From Amoeboaphelidium occidentale (taxonomy: Eukaryota > Aphelidiomycota > Aphelidea), in assembly GCA_023515795.1 (NCBI GenBank), contig JALGPX010000006.1, positions 184,623-239,131 of the forward strand: a DNA stretch of 54,509 nucleotides. Direction: 5' to 3'. Below, one piece after another: positions 1 to 10,373 of this stretch. Under the pieces are notes generated by a model. That model saw only the letters and a program-made list of their open reading frames with translations, did no database searches and was not told the DNA's origin. How positions within the stretch are numbered: position 1 is the first letter of the stretch; every line of letters starts with the position of its first letter. A program made the position numbers and the translations under genes.

Positions 1-2
1 TA

Positions 3-269
3 GATGTTTCAGAAGATCATTCCTGGCGCGATTTAAATGGAGGAGAAGTTTTACCAGGTTTCGTCATCAAGTCGGTGAAGTTAGATATGCAGCTAGACAA
101 AGATTCTGGGCCATCATATGAGGATGAACTTGAATCTCCATTAGTTTGCCCTTATCCTGATTGCGTCTTCCAAACAACTTCACCCGCACAACACGCTGGG
201 CATGCTGAAGAGCACCGCTCAGAGAGGGAAATAGCCAGGTACTTGAGAAGAAAAAGAGCCCGAATTTAA
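3..269 (+). CDS. C-terminal part of a C2H2 zinc-finger protein (5' end outside window)
   Basis: The reading frame is open to the left edge, so only the last 88 codons are seen. Near the end lies one classical C2H2 finger with spacing C-x4-C-x12-H-x3-H, starting at CPYPDC and ending at AEEH, followed by a basic tail (RYLRRKRARI). The stretch before it is acidic and looks disordered. A single C-terminal finger with a basic tail fits a nucleic-acid-binding protein, but the family cannot be told from this fragment. The stop faces that of the GPI-type protein, 69 bp away. Confidence 0.6.
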   Translation, partial: DVSEDHSWRDLNGGEVLPGFVIKSVKLDMQLDKDSGPSYEDELESPLVCPYPDCVFQTTSPAQHAGHAEEHRSEREIARYLRRKRARI

Positions 270-338
270 AATATTCTAATGCGCAGTTTCGAATAAAATA
301 GATTCTAAAATTTCAATTTCTATTCAAATTACTTTTGT

Positions 339-1337
339 TTACAACCAAAATGCAACAAAAGCAGCAGTTGCGACAACACCAAACCAAGTTGAGAACAATT
401 CAGCATTGAAAGTGGATGCAGCGCTGAATGGGTTTCTGATGATAACGCTAGGTGGGATTTGAGGGGTGCTTGCCAAAGTGTTGATAGGAGTTCCATTGAT
501 AACAACAACTTGATTAGGTGCGATAATTCTGTCTTGAGGCCATGCTGAAACGTAAACAGTCTCAACGACAACTGCAGGTGGAGTAACAACAATACCTTCA
601 ACAATGGTTGTAGGGGTTGGAGTAACAGTGAACAAGCTAGAAACAGGGCTTGACGCAGGTGGAGCAGCAGTTGATGTAGGAACAACAGATGAAGTTTCAG
701 CAGCAGTAGATGTCACGACGGCTGTGGAGGTCTCAACAACAGATGAAGTCTCGACGACGGCAGTAGAAGTCTCGACAACAGCTGTAGATGTCTCGACGGC
801 TGAAGAAGTTTCGACAACAGCGGTTGAAGTTTCAACAACAACAGCGGTAGAAGTTTCGACAATGGCTGTAGAGGTCTCAACAACAACAGCGCTGGATGTC
901 TCGACAACAACAGGAGAAGTCTCAACCACAACAGCAGAAGAAGTTTCTACGACAACAGGAGAAGTCTCAACGACCACAGGAGAAGTCTCAACCACAGCTG
1001 GAGAAGTTTGAATGATCACCACAGGAGAGGTCTCAATAACACCAGTGAAAACAGGATCATCGATACGAGTCATGAAACCATCGAGGCCTTCGTTAGGGTT
1101 GGTCTCGATAGGAACAACAGGAACGGTAGGAACAGCAGGATCAACAGGGGCAACAGGAGGTGGTGGAACAGGAGCTGCAGGAGGTGGGATAGCACTAACA
1201 TCATCCTAAAAACGCGTTAAATTATTGATAAGACGCGTTACCTGAACAGCAGGAGGAGTAACAATCGGAGCGACAGGTTCTTGAGCAATAACAGCAGAAG
1301 ACACTAACAAAGCAACAGCAAAGATTTTGGACAACAT
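339..1337 (-). CDS. Secreted Ser/Thr/Val-rich repeat protein with GPI-type tail
   Basis: Two exons: 1337-1242 and 1205-339, joined across a 36-nt GT-AG intron (1206-1241); about 320 residues. Exon 1 begins at an ATG that opens a clear signal peptide (MLSKIFAVALLVSSAVIAQ). A Pro/Val-rich stretch follows, then roughly fifteen imperfect copies of an 8-residue unit such as VVETSPVV or VVETSTAV, a short non-repetitive domain, and a hydrophobic end (FGVVATAAFVAFWL) of the kind replaced by a GPI anchor. This layout is usual for O-mannosylated fungal wall or surface proteins; function beyond that is unknown. Repeat number is likely to vary between strains. The start was chosen because exon 1 supplies the signal peptide missing from the longest single open frame. 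Confidence 0.75.
660..1020 (-). repeat. Imperfect ~24-bp coding tandem repeat (VETS[T/S/P]AVV units)
   Basis: The region encodes consecutive, diverged 7-9 residue units built on V-E-T-S within the GPI-type protein. The units differ by point changes and by loss of one or two codons, as expected from slippage or unequal exchange. Because the unit keeps triplet phase, the opposite strand also stays open here (604-1011), but that frame has no independent support. Confidence 0.8.
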
Positions 1338-1960
1338 TTCTTTTTGATGAAAAAGCGAAAGTGCGTCGCGCTAATCCTCTTGGCGCTGCAGGTCTGTCGA
1401 TCCTTCTATCGATCATCGATACAATATTCTTGGCCTTCGCATGCTCAAGGAACACATCTATTGGCTGCTTCCTGCAGTTGATAAGCCTTCAAGGAAGATG
1501 TAGTGATGCTCCTCACATCGTCTAAATTCATTGATCATCGTTGTTGAAAGTGAAAAGTATTTCATTCTCTCTTCTTCTTGTTCTACAGAGTTGTGAACAG
1601 CTATTCAACCATAAGCAATTAAGATCAAGCTATTTTACCAAGTGACTCAATATGATCCAACTCTGTGCAACTTTCAGTTTTGCCTTGTCGTCCAGCTTTT
1701 TGCAACCATTTTAATTCAGCCTTATCAAAGATCATTGCACTCTCTGAGTTATCGCTTGAAGAATAATAATCGTTTAATGACATTTTAAGAGTTGAAACGG
1801 CCTGTGGCGCAAAGAAAACTGTGTGAGAGCGGGCGCCACTAGAAAAGCCACACTGATCGGCATCGCACGTTTTCTGAATTTCCTGGCGTCACAGTCGCTC
1901 GCCTTAAAATTTCTCCAAAACGTGGCCAATTATCCCGTTTCGAAATACCCTGGAATCCCA
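1338..1960. other. Long intergenic stretch between divergent genes
   Basis: About 620 bp between the start codons of the GPI-type protein (minus) and the Pumilio protein (plus). No recognisable gene. It holds a cluster of ATCGAT words (around 1393-1420) and a frame open from 1823 into the first Pumilio exon, so an extra 5' exon or long leader of the Pumilio gene may lie here. Confidence 0.4.
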
Positions 1961-3641
1961 ATGGTCATTCTGGATAGTAATCAAAGCCATTTCAATATGA
2001 TGATGAGCAACCAACACATGTCTGGGACAAGATCAAGAATTATTGCAGACAACAACAATTACGAAAACGAGAGCAGAGAGCGTAGTACCACATTAATGGA
2101 TGATGGGATGGTAGGGCCCTTTGCATTTTTGTTTAATTCCGTAGAGCTTTTACTGTAATAATCCGGTGTTGAGTCAAAGCACGAGAACATCTGATGCAGA
2201 TCGATTGTGGAACGAGTTTCAAATACTGTCACTGCAAGATAATCCTGAGCCGCTCATGCAAAACAGGCACGTTGGTTTTAGTAATGCGCACGGTCTCGTT
2301 AGCCCTTACAGTCAAATGAAAGCACCTGGCAAGATTTTACATGCTGCACCAGAAAAGAGAAGAATTATAAGCCCAACTTTAGGACCGACTTTTGAATATG
2401 TTGATCCTGGTAACTTCTCTTTATCTGCGCCAAGTTCGCCATTGTTTGGTGCATCTTCTGGGAATATTACTTCTCGCTCTTGCGCAAGTTCATCAACTGT
2501 TTGGTCTCGCTCCGTGCCACACTCACCTCTGCAACAACAAGAAACTCCACCTGGTCTTAAACCTCCTATTCTCAATCTTAATACTGCAGAATCTAAAGAT
2601 GCATTGAAACAACAGAAAAAGCTTCAAATGGAGGCGGAAGTTAGCGCAAGATATGCTGGTGTGAAATTGTCTGATGTGACTGGAAAAGTTTTGTCATTTT
2701 GCAAGGACCAGCAAGGTTGTAGGTTCTTACAAAAACTCATTGAAGATTATGGTGATGCTGCTGTTACTGTAATTTTAAAGGAGATTTTGGACAAGATGGT
2801 GGACTTGATGATTGATCCTTTTGCTAATTACCTTGTCCAGAAGCTCACAGAGAATTGTTCTGATCAACAGAGAACTGTTATTGTAAAAAAGGTTGCTCCT
2901 GGTATTTCTCGAGCTGCAAAGAATTCTCATGGAACCAGAGCTTCTCAGAAATTGATTGAAAACATCACAACATTGGATCAAGTTAGAGTAATTGTGCGCG
3001 CTTTGGAGAAGGACGTTATATCTCTTGTGAAAGACTTGAATTCTAATCATTTAATCCAGAAGTGCTTAACATTGTTTCCAGCTGAAGAAAACAAGTCATT
3101 GTACAGAATAATTATTAATCATTGTGTCGAAGTCGCAACAGATAGACATGGTTGTTGTGTCTTGCAAAGATGTATTGACCACGCGCCTTGGCCAGAGAAA
3201 ATGGAAATTATATCTGTTGTTACTGCACATGCCCTCTCATTGGTTCAGTCGCCATTTGGAAATTATGTTGTGCAGTATATTTTAGACAGGAATGATTTGC
3301 CTGCAAGTTTGAAGGAGGGTCTTATTGAGCAATTCATGGGCCACATTTATGAATTATCCATGCAGAAGTTTAGCTCTAATGTTATTGAGAAATGTTTGGC
3401 GAATGTTGACTCTAGAACAAGAAGGCGCTTGCTGTCTGAATTGATTGTTCCTGGTAAGTTGCATGAATTGATCAAAGGGAACTATTCAAATTACGTGCTT
3501 CAAACTGCACTTGAAGTAGCAGATGAGGATCAAAGAACATATTTAACTACTCTATTGAAACATCATCTTGTTGCACTCAAAGGAACACCAAGTGGTAAAA
3601 GAATTCTGACAAAATTACAACTACTTTCGAAATCCAAGTAA
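1961..3641 (+). CDS. Pumilio/PUF-family RNA-binding protein
   Basis: Exon 1 1961-2110, 34-nt intron 2111-2144, exon 2 2145-3641; about 548 residues. The N-terminal 200 residues are Asn/Ser/Gln-rich and disordered; the last 340 form a Pumilio homology domain with eight repeats. The RNA-facing residues can be read in order: R1 CR-Q, R2 NY-Q, R3 TR-Q, R4 NH-Q, R5 CC-Q, R6 NY-Q, R7 SN-E, R8 NY-Q. By the known PUF code this predicts binding to UGUANAUA, the Pumilio/Puf3 class, to repress or localise mRNAs in the cytoplasm. The oddity is a Cys instead of the usual Arg at the stacking position of repeat 5. The start is the first ATG in the exon 1 frame; a further upstream exon is possible. Confidence 0.88.
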
Positions 3642-3845
3642 ACTAATCTACAGTCAATTTGTACAAAGAATACACACTAAATTGTATAATAATAATAAAA
3701 ATTTTTAATTGAATGATGTCTTGTTCTTACTTGGCCCTTGCTGAATCTGGATTGAGTCAGCTGAGCTAGAAAACTACCAATCAGCGACTGTGGTTCCGAT
3801 TCCGTTTCAATTCTGGCAAACTTTTCTTTCGATTGATAGTGGAAT
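3642..3845 (+). promoter_or_regulatory. ATG8 upstream region with TGAGTCA and CCAATCA boxes
   Basis: Between the Pumilio stop and the ATG8 start. It holds TGAGTCA at 3753-3759 (the Gcn4/AP-1 core) and CCAATCAGCG at 3777-3786 (a full NF-Y/HAP-type CCAAT box), about 60-90 bp before the ATG. Function is inferred from the motifs only. Confidence 0.4.
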
Positions 3846-4303
<458 letters not shown>

Positions 4304-4379
4304 ATAGTTATTCACAAAAATAAATATTCTAGTTTCACTCGTAACTTTATTGCTTTCATGAAGAGAAACATGTCTTGAC

Positions 4380-5684
4380 TCAAAAAGTAGCGAAACGATC
4401 AGCGTACGGGTCTGGACCACCTTTTCCGTATGGCTCAGGGTTTTCTTCATAAATATCAAAGTTGCTCGTGTCTCCGGGATGCTTAACGGTAGGCACATGA
4501 GGTGGTGGGATTTCTAAACGGTACAGCTTATCCCATCTCATATCTTCAAACCATTTATGTCCCTTAATATCTGCTGATCCATTCTTTAAATTACCATATC
4601 TTTTTGACAGGTCAGAAGTCAAAAGATTCTTCACCAAGTCCTTTGCATAAGGGTCAAAGTGAGAAGGATATCTGACTTTTCCGGCCAGAATCTTTTCATA
4701 AAGGCGCACATGGTCTTCATCAAAGAATGGCGGATAACCTGCCAACATTTCGAAAATCAAAACTCCAAGCGCATACCAGTCAACTGCTTTACCGTAACCC
4801 TTTGACTGAATGATTTCAGGAGCTAAAGAAGCAATTAGAATGGAATCTTTAGAATTACCCAAGTAATCTGGTGTTCCACAAAGAGTCCAAGTTACATCAG
4901 GAACATACTTTGCGAACCCAAAATCAGTAATCTTCAAATATCCTTGCGCTGTGATAAGAAGGTTCTCGGGTTTCAAATCTAGAAATTACACAAAACTTCA
5001 TTAAAAAGTACCTCTGTAAACAATATCTTTAGAGTGCAAGTATTCAAAAGCCATTACGACTTGTGCGGCGTAAAATCTACCCACGCTGTTGGAGAATCTT
5101 TGTGATCTCCTCAACAAACTGAATAGCTCACCACCTTGGACATATTCCATGATAAAATAAAGATTCTGAGAGTCTTGGAAGGAGCCTAGCATATTGACAA
5201 GGAATGGAAAGTCAACAATATCCAGAATCTTCTTCTCATTCAAAGTATGCTCAACCTGCTTTAAGCGAACCACTTCAGTCTTCTTCATAACCTTCATGGC
5301 CAAGTACTGCGATGTATCCTTCTTTTGCACTAAATGTACTCTACCAAAAGATCCTGTTCCAAGTGTTCGTAAAATGTTGAACTCTTGCAAAGCGAACTTT
5401 GGCTTTTGACCAGGCTGTTTGAAGGTATACTGGATCTGCTGCTGCTGAAACTGCAACTGCTGCTGTTGATGGTTGGTGATCGAAGTATTCCTGAACAGTC
5501 CTTCAAGGTCTTGAGTGATCTTCTTTGCATTGACATCGACACTGTTTCCTTTATGATCATGGCCGCCACCAGCCAACTGATCATTAGAATGACTATTCAA
5601 CTTTGTAGTTGAAGATGATTTGTTGAGATCAGACTTGGATTTGGACTTGCTTCCTTCCAAGATCTTGTTGAGGAACTGAGACAT
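4380..5684 (-). CDS. cAMP-dependent protein kinase catalytic subunit
   Basis: Exons 5684-5012, 4978-4859 and 4822-4380, with introns of 33 nt (4979-5011) and 36 nt (4823-4858); 411 residues. A Gln/Ser-rich N-terminal tail of about 100 residues precedes an AGC kinase domain: glycine loop LGTGSFGRV, lysine in AMKVMKK, catalytic loop YRDLKPEN, DFGFAKY, activation loop [10 protein letters not shown] with the Pdk1-type threonine, then [20 protein letters not shown]. The C-terminal tail ends in FATF, the FxxF motif typical of PKA rather than other AGC kinases. Intron 1 splits the catalytic loop (YR|D). Intron 2 splits the Ala of the APE motif, has no stop and is a multiple of three, so it reads as 12 extra residues unless removed. 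Confidence 0.95.
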
Positions 5685-5938
5685 TTAGTGGAAGTTTTCT
5701 GATCAACTTGTTGATGAAACAACATGAACGCCCGTCACCGTTAATGTAAACTCCCCTCGAAGGTTTATAGCGCAAGTCCTTGTGAACTCCAGTTTTGATA
5801 ATATCAATTATCACTCACATCATCAGGTTACGGCTCAGGTTACATAAAAGTTACACAAAAGACTGGGCTGTTTCATGATTGTAACCCTGGAACACATATA
5901 AAGCAGAGGCTCAACAGTGATACTTTCTTTCATCAAAA
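5685..5938. promoter_or_regulatory. Divergent promoter region of PKA and a small GPI-type gene
   Basis: 254 bp. A TATA-like CATATAAAG sits at 5895-5903, about 36 bp before the plus-strand ATG. On the PKA side a perfect inverted repeat ATCAAC-TT-GTTGAT lies at 5702-5715. Three related GTTAC words occur at about 5826-5853. Confidence 0.4.
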
Positions 5939-6292
5939 ATGAAGTTGACTGCATTATCATTTGTGTCGTGTATCTTACTTGCTTCAACAGCGCTTGGTCA
6001 AAGTTCGATTCAGCCGGAACAAGAACTTGGAGCAGAGAATAACGGACTTAGTCCAAACGCAACGAGTGTTTTGGTTTCACCTACGCCTACTGTCACGGCT
6101 TCAGTTTCTGTTCAACGTCCTGCAAATACAACTGTTCCAAGACCAACTAACACTAAAGTTGGCAATGGTTCAAAAAACACAACGACAGATGATATGCCGG
6201 AAAACGATAGTGGGGTGAGCCCGAACATGATCGTGCATGGCGCGTCTTATGCTCTGATGTTGGTGGCGATGTCTGCTGTTGCCATGTTTTAA
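5939..6292 (+). CDS. Small secreted Ser/Thr-rich protein with GPI-type tail
   Basis: 117 residues in one exon. Signal peptide MKLTALSFVSCILLASTALG, a Ser/Thr/Asn/Pro-rich middle with three or four N-glycosylation sequons (NATS, NTTV, NGS, NTTT), and a hydrophobic C-terminus (YALMLVAMSAVAMF) preceded by small residues suited to GPI attachment. It probably sits on the cell surface or wall as a short mannoprotein. A TATA-like box is placed well for strong expression. No family is recognised. Confidence 0.7.
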   Translation: MKLTALSFVSCILLASTALGQSSIQPEQELGAENNGLSPNATSVLVSPTPTVTASVSVQRPANTTVPRPTNTKVGNGSKNTTTDDMPENDSGVSPNMIVHGASYALMLVAMSAVAMF

Positions 6293-6356
6293 TTTAATAA
6301 ATGCTATTAATGTTCCTTTGAAGCCTGAGCTGAAACAATCCGATCGTTTTCTAGTC

Positions 6357-6662
6357 ATGTTCTTTTTCATAGGAGGAATTCAGCCTCATATCAAAACCAT
6401 AAGCAACGCGATAAGATGTCCCAGTTGTTCTAGTTTGTCTTTTAGGCAGCGCATGGTCGAACAGAAGTTGTCAGTGTTCTTTGTGCCAATTTACACTTTG
6501 AAATCAGACAGAAAGTTCTGGCTTTGTGATAATTGCAGTTACAGTTCCAACAATCCAAATGATCAACCACCGCGTTTAGATGAAGTACAGTCTTGTTACA
6601 AGTGTGGTCACAGATTAGAGAGCAATTTCAATTATTGCCCTCAATGTGGTTCAAAAGCTTGA
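6357..6662 (+). CDS. Small double zinc-ribbon protein
   Basis: 101 residues starting at MFFFIGGIQ. The hydrophobic start followed by a CPSC pair, a Val/Phe-rich strand (LSVFFVPIYTL) and CDNC is the layout of the small family that begins with an MFF-IGG motif and folds a first ribbon. A second ribbon follows at the end: CYKCGHRL and CPQCGSK. Members occur in many fungi, but their role is not established. The start was taken at this ATG because conserved residues begin there. Only 24 bp separate its stop from that of EMC10 on the other strand. Confidence 0.65.
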   Translation: MFFFIGGIQPHIKTISNAIRCPSCSSLSFRQRMVEQKLSVFFVPIYTLKSDRKFWLCDNCSYSSNNPNDQPPRLDEVQSCYKCGHRLESNFNYCPQCGSKA

Positions 6663-6686
6663 TACAAATCGAATAGAACAATTTAG

Positions 6687-7398
6687 TTATTTGTTTTTCT
6701 TTGCAGCATTAGCCTGTTGCTGGGCTTGTTCTGGTGGCGCTGCACTATTAACAACGAACATTACAACAAAAATTATAATGTATAACCAGTACTTCTCCCA
6801 AAACGTTTGTTCCTTCTTCTCGCCTGCACCGACAGCACCAAAATCACCAGGCGTTTCACCACGTTTGTAATCAAGTTTTGGTGCACTTCCCTCAAGTGGC
6901 ATAAGCAGTTTTACTGTCGTGTTTAGAGGTGCGACGATTGCGCCATCTGTCAAGCATGATTCCGTTGCAGCATAATCAAAATGAAATATTGAACTTGACA
7001 TTCTCAACTGAATTTCGTCTGTGTATGCGCTGCTCCTTAAATGACACTTAACGAGTTAGAGCACAACCGCTTAAAAGTTCTTACGGCTGGGACAAAGCTT
7101 TGAAATGCCTCTGACTTCTGATCCTCTGGCACAAGCTTAATGTTGTAGTATCCTTCTGATTCCAAGTTATGAAATGCTCCATTAACTGGTTTGTAAACAT
7201 AATTAGTTCCAGCCTTGTTGTGTGAGATTGCTACGGATTAGTGTATTAGAGACACAGCGGATTAATACTTAAATCAGCTCGCGGTTTAAATTGGCATAAT
7301 GCTTCTGACCGCGGCGACACACAATGAAGAACTTTGTAGTTGAATTTGTCTGTCAGGACTGCCTGAAATAGTATCGCTATAACGAACAGAATCAACAT
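6687..7398 (-). CDS. EMC10: ER membrane protein complex subunit 10
   Basis: Exons 7398-7323, 7230-7085 and 7046-6687; 193 residues. Intron 1 is 92 nt, by far the longest in the window; intron 2 is 38 nt with a CTAAC branch site. Exon 1 encodes a signal peptide (MLILFVIAILFQAVLT) followed by FNYKVLHS; the lumenal beta-rich domain follows, then WEKYWLYIIIFVVMFVV, the C-terminal membrane span in the position it has in EMC10, ending with a Gln/Ala/Lys tail. EMC10 is part of the ER insertase for tail-anchored and multi-span proteins. The start lies only 25 bp below the stop codon of the M1 aminopeptidase on the same strand. Confidence 0.8.
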
Positions 7399-7423
7399 TT
7401 TTGATAAGAAAAGACGAAATTGT

Positions 7424-10373
7424 CTATTCGTTCAACTTGTGCGCAATTAACTTTTCTTCAATTGTTCTCAACTTGCTTTCCAAATCTTCAACACGTTTTT
7501 TCCAGTCTTGACTATCCGTAGTTTTCCTTAAAGATTCCAATTTCGCATCGACCCAGAACCAATCTTGCTTTGCCATTCCAGGTTTGGATGCTTCAATTGC
7601 AGCTTCACTCTCTCTAGCTTGCAATACGACCAGTGAGCTGATGATTGCTTTCTTCAGTCTTTCCCTGTCACCAAATACAGATGACGACGACAAAATATCA
7701 ACTAGAAGCTTCGATGTTTTCTTTTGGTACTGCTTCTCTTTGAATAATGCGCATCTGGCCAATGAAACAACTGCAACAGGCATAACCTTTCTGTTTTCTC
7801 CCTTCTTCACGATTTCGTACAAATAATCAAAGACTTCATCTTTTTCATAGAATGATAATGCAGTCAATGTTCCATTTCTAACAGATCCATGCTGGCCAAC
7901 AATGTCTCTGATCTTCATTGAGCTAGGAACGGTACCTTTGGCCAAGTTGTAGATCAAGCTGAAGTCTTCATCGTTTTGTTGAAATCCTAGAGCGCTGATG
8001 GCATTCTCTAAAGCGCGATCTCCGAGATTATCTCTCTCCAAAAACTTCAACAACGCTTGTCTCAAGTAAGAATCTCTAATGCGGCATCTAGAAGCGATTC
8101 TCCAAGTTATTTTGTCATCCTTCTCATTGTTAAGCAAATCAGCCAACAAGTTTACTGCAAGTTTGCTTCTGTTATCTTCAAGTGCTTTAGAGACTTCGTA
8201 TCTTACTCCATGGAACTTTTCTGCGAGGATACCTTCTTTTGCTTTGGCAAATGACGAAGGAGTTCCGATCTTTATCAATTGATTATAAGCTCGAATTCTG
8301 TTGGCTACATCTGGAGCTTCAACAGCGATGCTCTTTAAAAGAGTCTCTCCAGGATTAAAGTCAATCTTGGCCAACAATCTAGTATGAGGATCAATGATGA
8401 CCAGTTTTGGCTCTTTATCAATATTGGCGAAGTTCATGAATGTAATGTTCCCGTCATCGTTATCATCACCAAATGTTGCAGTCTTATCCAACACAGAGCC
8501 ATCTTGCAAAACAATTCTGACATCAACTGGAACATGAAACAATCCAATTTCCTTATCATTGGAAACTTGAGTTTGTTCAATTTTAATTCGAACATTCTTC
8601 TTTTCAATGTCATAAGAGTATCCGACTTTTAAAGATGGGAAGCCTTTGGAATAATACCATTCATCAAAGAATCTTGTCAAATTCAAACCAGTGACCGATT
8701 CGATAGCCTTCCTGAAATCATCAGTTTCTGCAGTACCTTCTCTGAATGTAGCGATATCTCTTAATTGATTGGGGTCAAATAACGTCCAAAAGTTTTTTTT
8801 TATTTCTCCTTCTTATTTCGCTCCAATTTTTTCAAATCCTTCTCACTCTTGGTATGGAAGTGCTCAAAACAGTTCCGCTCTTCTTTAACGCATAGATACT
8901 CGTTGCAAGTCAAGCAAACATAATTGGTTTTNCAAAGAATCTTGTCAAATTCAAACCAGTGACCGATTCGATAGCCTTCCTGAAATCATCAGTTTCTGCA
9001 GTACCTTCTCTGAATGTAGCGATATACTTCTTGACGCCTTCCCAGAACAATGCATCACCAACCAACTTACGCAACATGTGGATTCTCCATGCACCACCAG
9101 GATAAGTGTGGCTGTCGAACAAGGACCATGAAGACTGGTATTGCCTCTGGACCATTTGTCTCATGTAGCTCTCAGTTTCATCAAAGTAACTCTCTGCATT
9201 TATCCACAGATCGTATTCGAACTCTTCTTTGGATACATTATCTTCTAAATAACAAGTCTCGATGTAAGTAGCCCATGATTCCTTCAACCACACATGCTCA
9301 AAATGCCTGATGCCAATTGTGTCGCCGAACCACGAATGAGCAAGCTCGTGAACATTTGTTTGAAGAGTCCAGTGACCATACTCTTTATGATTCTTCTCAT
9401 TGAGAATTACTCTATCTGTCCATGTGACTAAACTGATATTTTCCATTGCTCCACCAACTGGATATGCTGCAATCTGATAATACTTTGGATAATGAAAAGG
9501 AGTTCCTAGTTTCTTGCTGAGCCATGAAATTAAACCAGGAGTCTTCTCGTAAGCCCTGAGAATATCGTCTTTTGAGTAGTTAATTGGAGCGTAATATTTT
9601 ATAGGAAGATCTAGATTTCCCATAGTTCCAGCAGGAGCAATGATCTCATGATATTGACCAACCGCAAAACAAATCAAATAAGAAGGACATTGTTGTTCCA
9701 ACTTCCATTTACTCTTCTTTAATCCAGCGGTAACTTCATCGGAAATGTGTTTACCATTAGCCAAGACAACATAATCTTTCAATGTGGTGATCTCGAATTC
9801 AAGTGTCTGTCTGACAGCAGGATAATCAACACAAGCCAGCCAATATCTGCAGCGTTCTGTTTCATGATCAGTTATACAAAATCTAGCACCTTCTTCCCTT
9901 GCAGAGAAAAACAAGCCAGCAACAGGATCCCTAACTTTGTACTTCAAATCGATCTTGCGCTCTTCGCCAGGCATAAAAGCTTTCGACCAAACCAATTTAA
10001 TCTTCTCGCCGTCATAAGTCCATTGAACTTCAGCCTGAGCGGAACCAGAAACTTGTAAATCAAAGAAGGACACAGCATCAAGAGTCAATGTTTTGAACTT
10101 TGAATTATTCTCGACGTCCTCTGGTTTCAAGGAAGTTGATAGTGCGGTACATTTAATGGTGTGCGAGATGTTGGCTTCCAAAGCATTCAAATCGTCAAGC
10201 AGCACAGCCAAACGTATCACAGAATGTACAGGCTTCAAAACCAAGTCAGGAGCATACTTGGCAACAGCCTTTCCAGACTGGAATGGATTAGCAGCAGCTG
10301 CTGCAGCCTCCAAAGCGAGATATTCCTGTTCGTTTTCCTGATAGTAACTTTGCGAACACAAACATTCCTTCAT
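7424..10373 (-). CDS. M1-family zinc aminopeptidase (interrupted in this assembly)
   Basis: The N-terminal piece reads 10373-8933 and the C-terminal piece to 7424; the two share an identical 93-bp stretch (8665-8757 and 8933-9025) encoding IATFREGT to LTRFF. Counting it once gives about 890 residues, normal for M1. Key motifs: GGAMENISLV (exopeptidase GxMEN), HELAHSW for zinc and catalysis, and the third ligand in WLKESWATY. The second half is the helical repeat domain ending in a coiled coil. No signal peptide is visible, so it is probably cytosolic. Between the two pieces lie about 175 bp and an N that do not belong to the gene and seem to be the end of a piggyBac element. Whether the gene is whole in the living genome cannot be told from this sequence. 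Confidence 0.85.
8665..8757. repeat. 93-bp copy of aminopeptidase sequence, left of an N
   Basis: Identical by eye to 8933-9025. Sequences diverge abruptly after GCGATAT. Both copies read as the same part of the M1 gene, so this is either unmerged overlap of two contigs or a real local duplication next to a transposon end. Confidence 0.85.
8758..8931 (-). mobile_element. Probable 3' end of a piggyBac-type DNA transposon
   Basis: Read on the minus strand, 8931-8800 encodes 43 residues to a stop with spacing C-x2-C-x4-C-x6-C-x4-H (YVCLTC, YLC, CFEHFHT) and a Lys-rich tail. This resembles the Cys-rich C-terminal finger of piggyBac transposases, where a final LC..CF..YHT is characteristic. After the stop come about 35 bp and then TTAA at 8761-8764, the target site used by this family. 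The piece ends at an N, so the rest of the element is not in the window. The junction with the aminopeptidase copy is not a clean insertion: the undisturbed copy has no TTAA at that point. Confidence 0.5.
8933..9025. repeat. 93-bp copy of aminopeptidase sequence, right of an N
   Basis: Matches 8665-8757. This copy continues upstream into intact aminopeptidase sequence (EGVKKYIATF), so it represents the undisturbed gene. Confidence 0.85.

Noticed and set aside
604-1011. 135-codon plus-strand frame of Val/Ser/Thr repeats
   Set aside because: It is the mirror of the GPI-protein repeat; triplet-phased repeats keep the other strand open. No signal peptide or start context supports it.
8758-8931. 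A complete piggyBac element
   Set aside because: Only the transposase end and a possible terminal sequence are present; the left part is lost at the N. Called as a fragment only.
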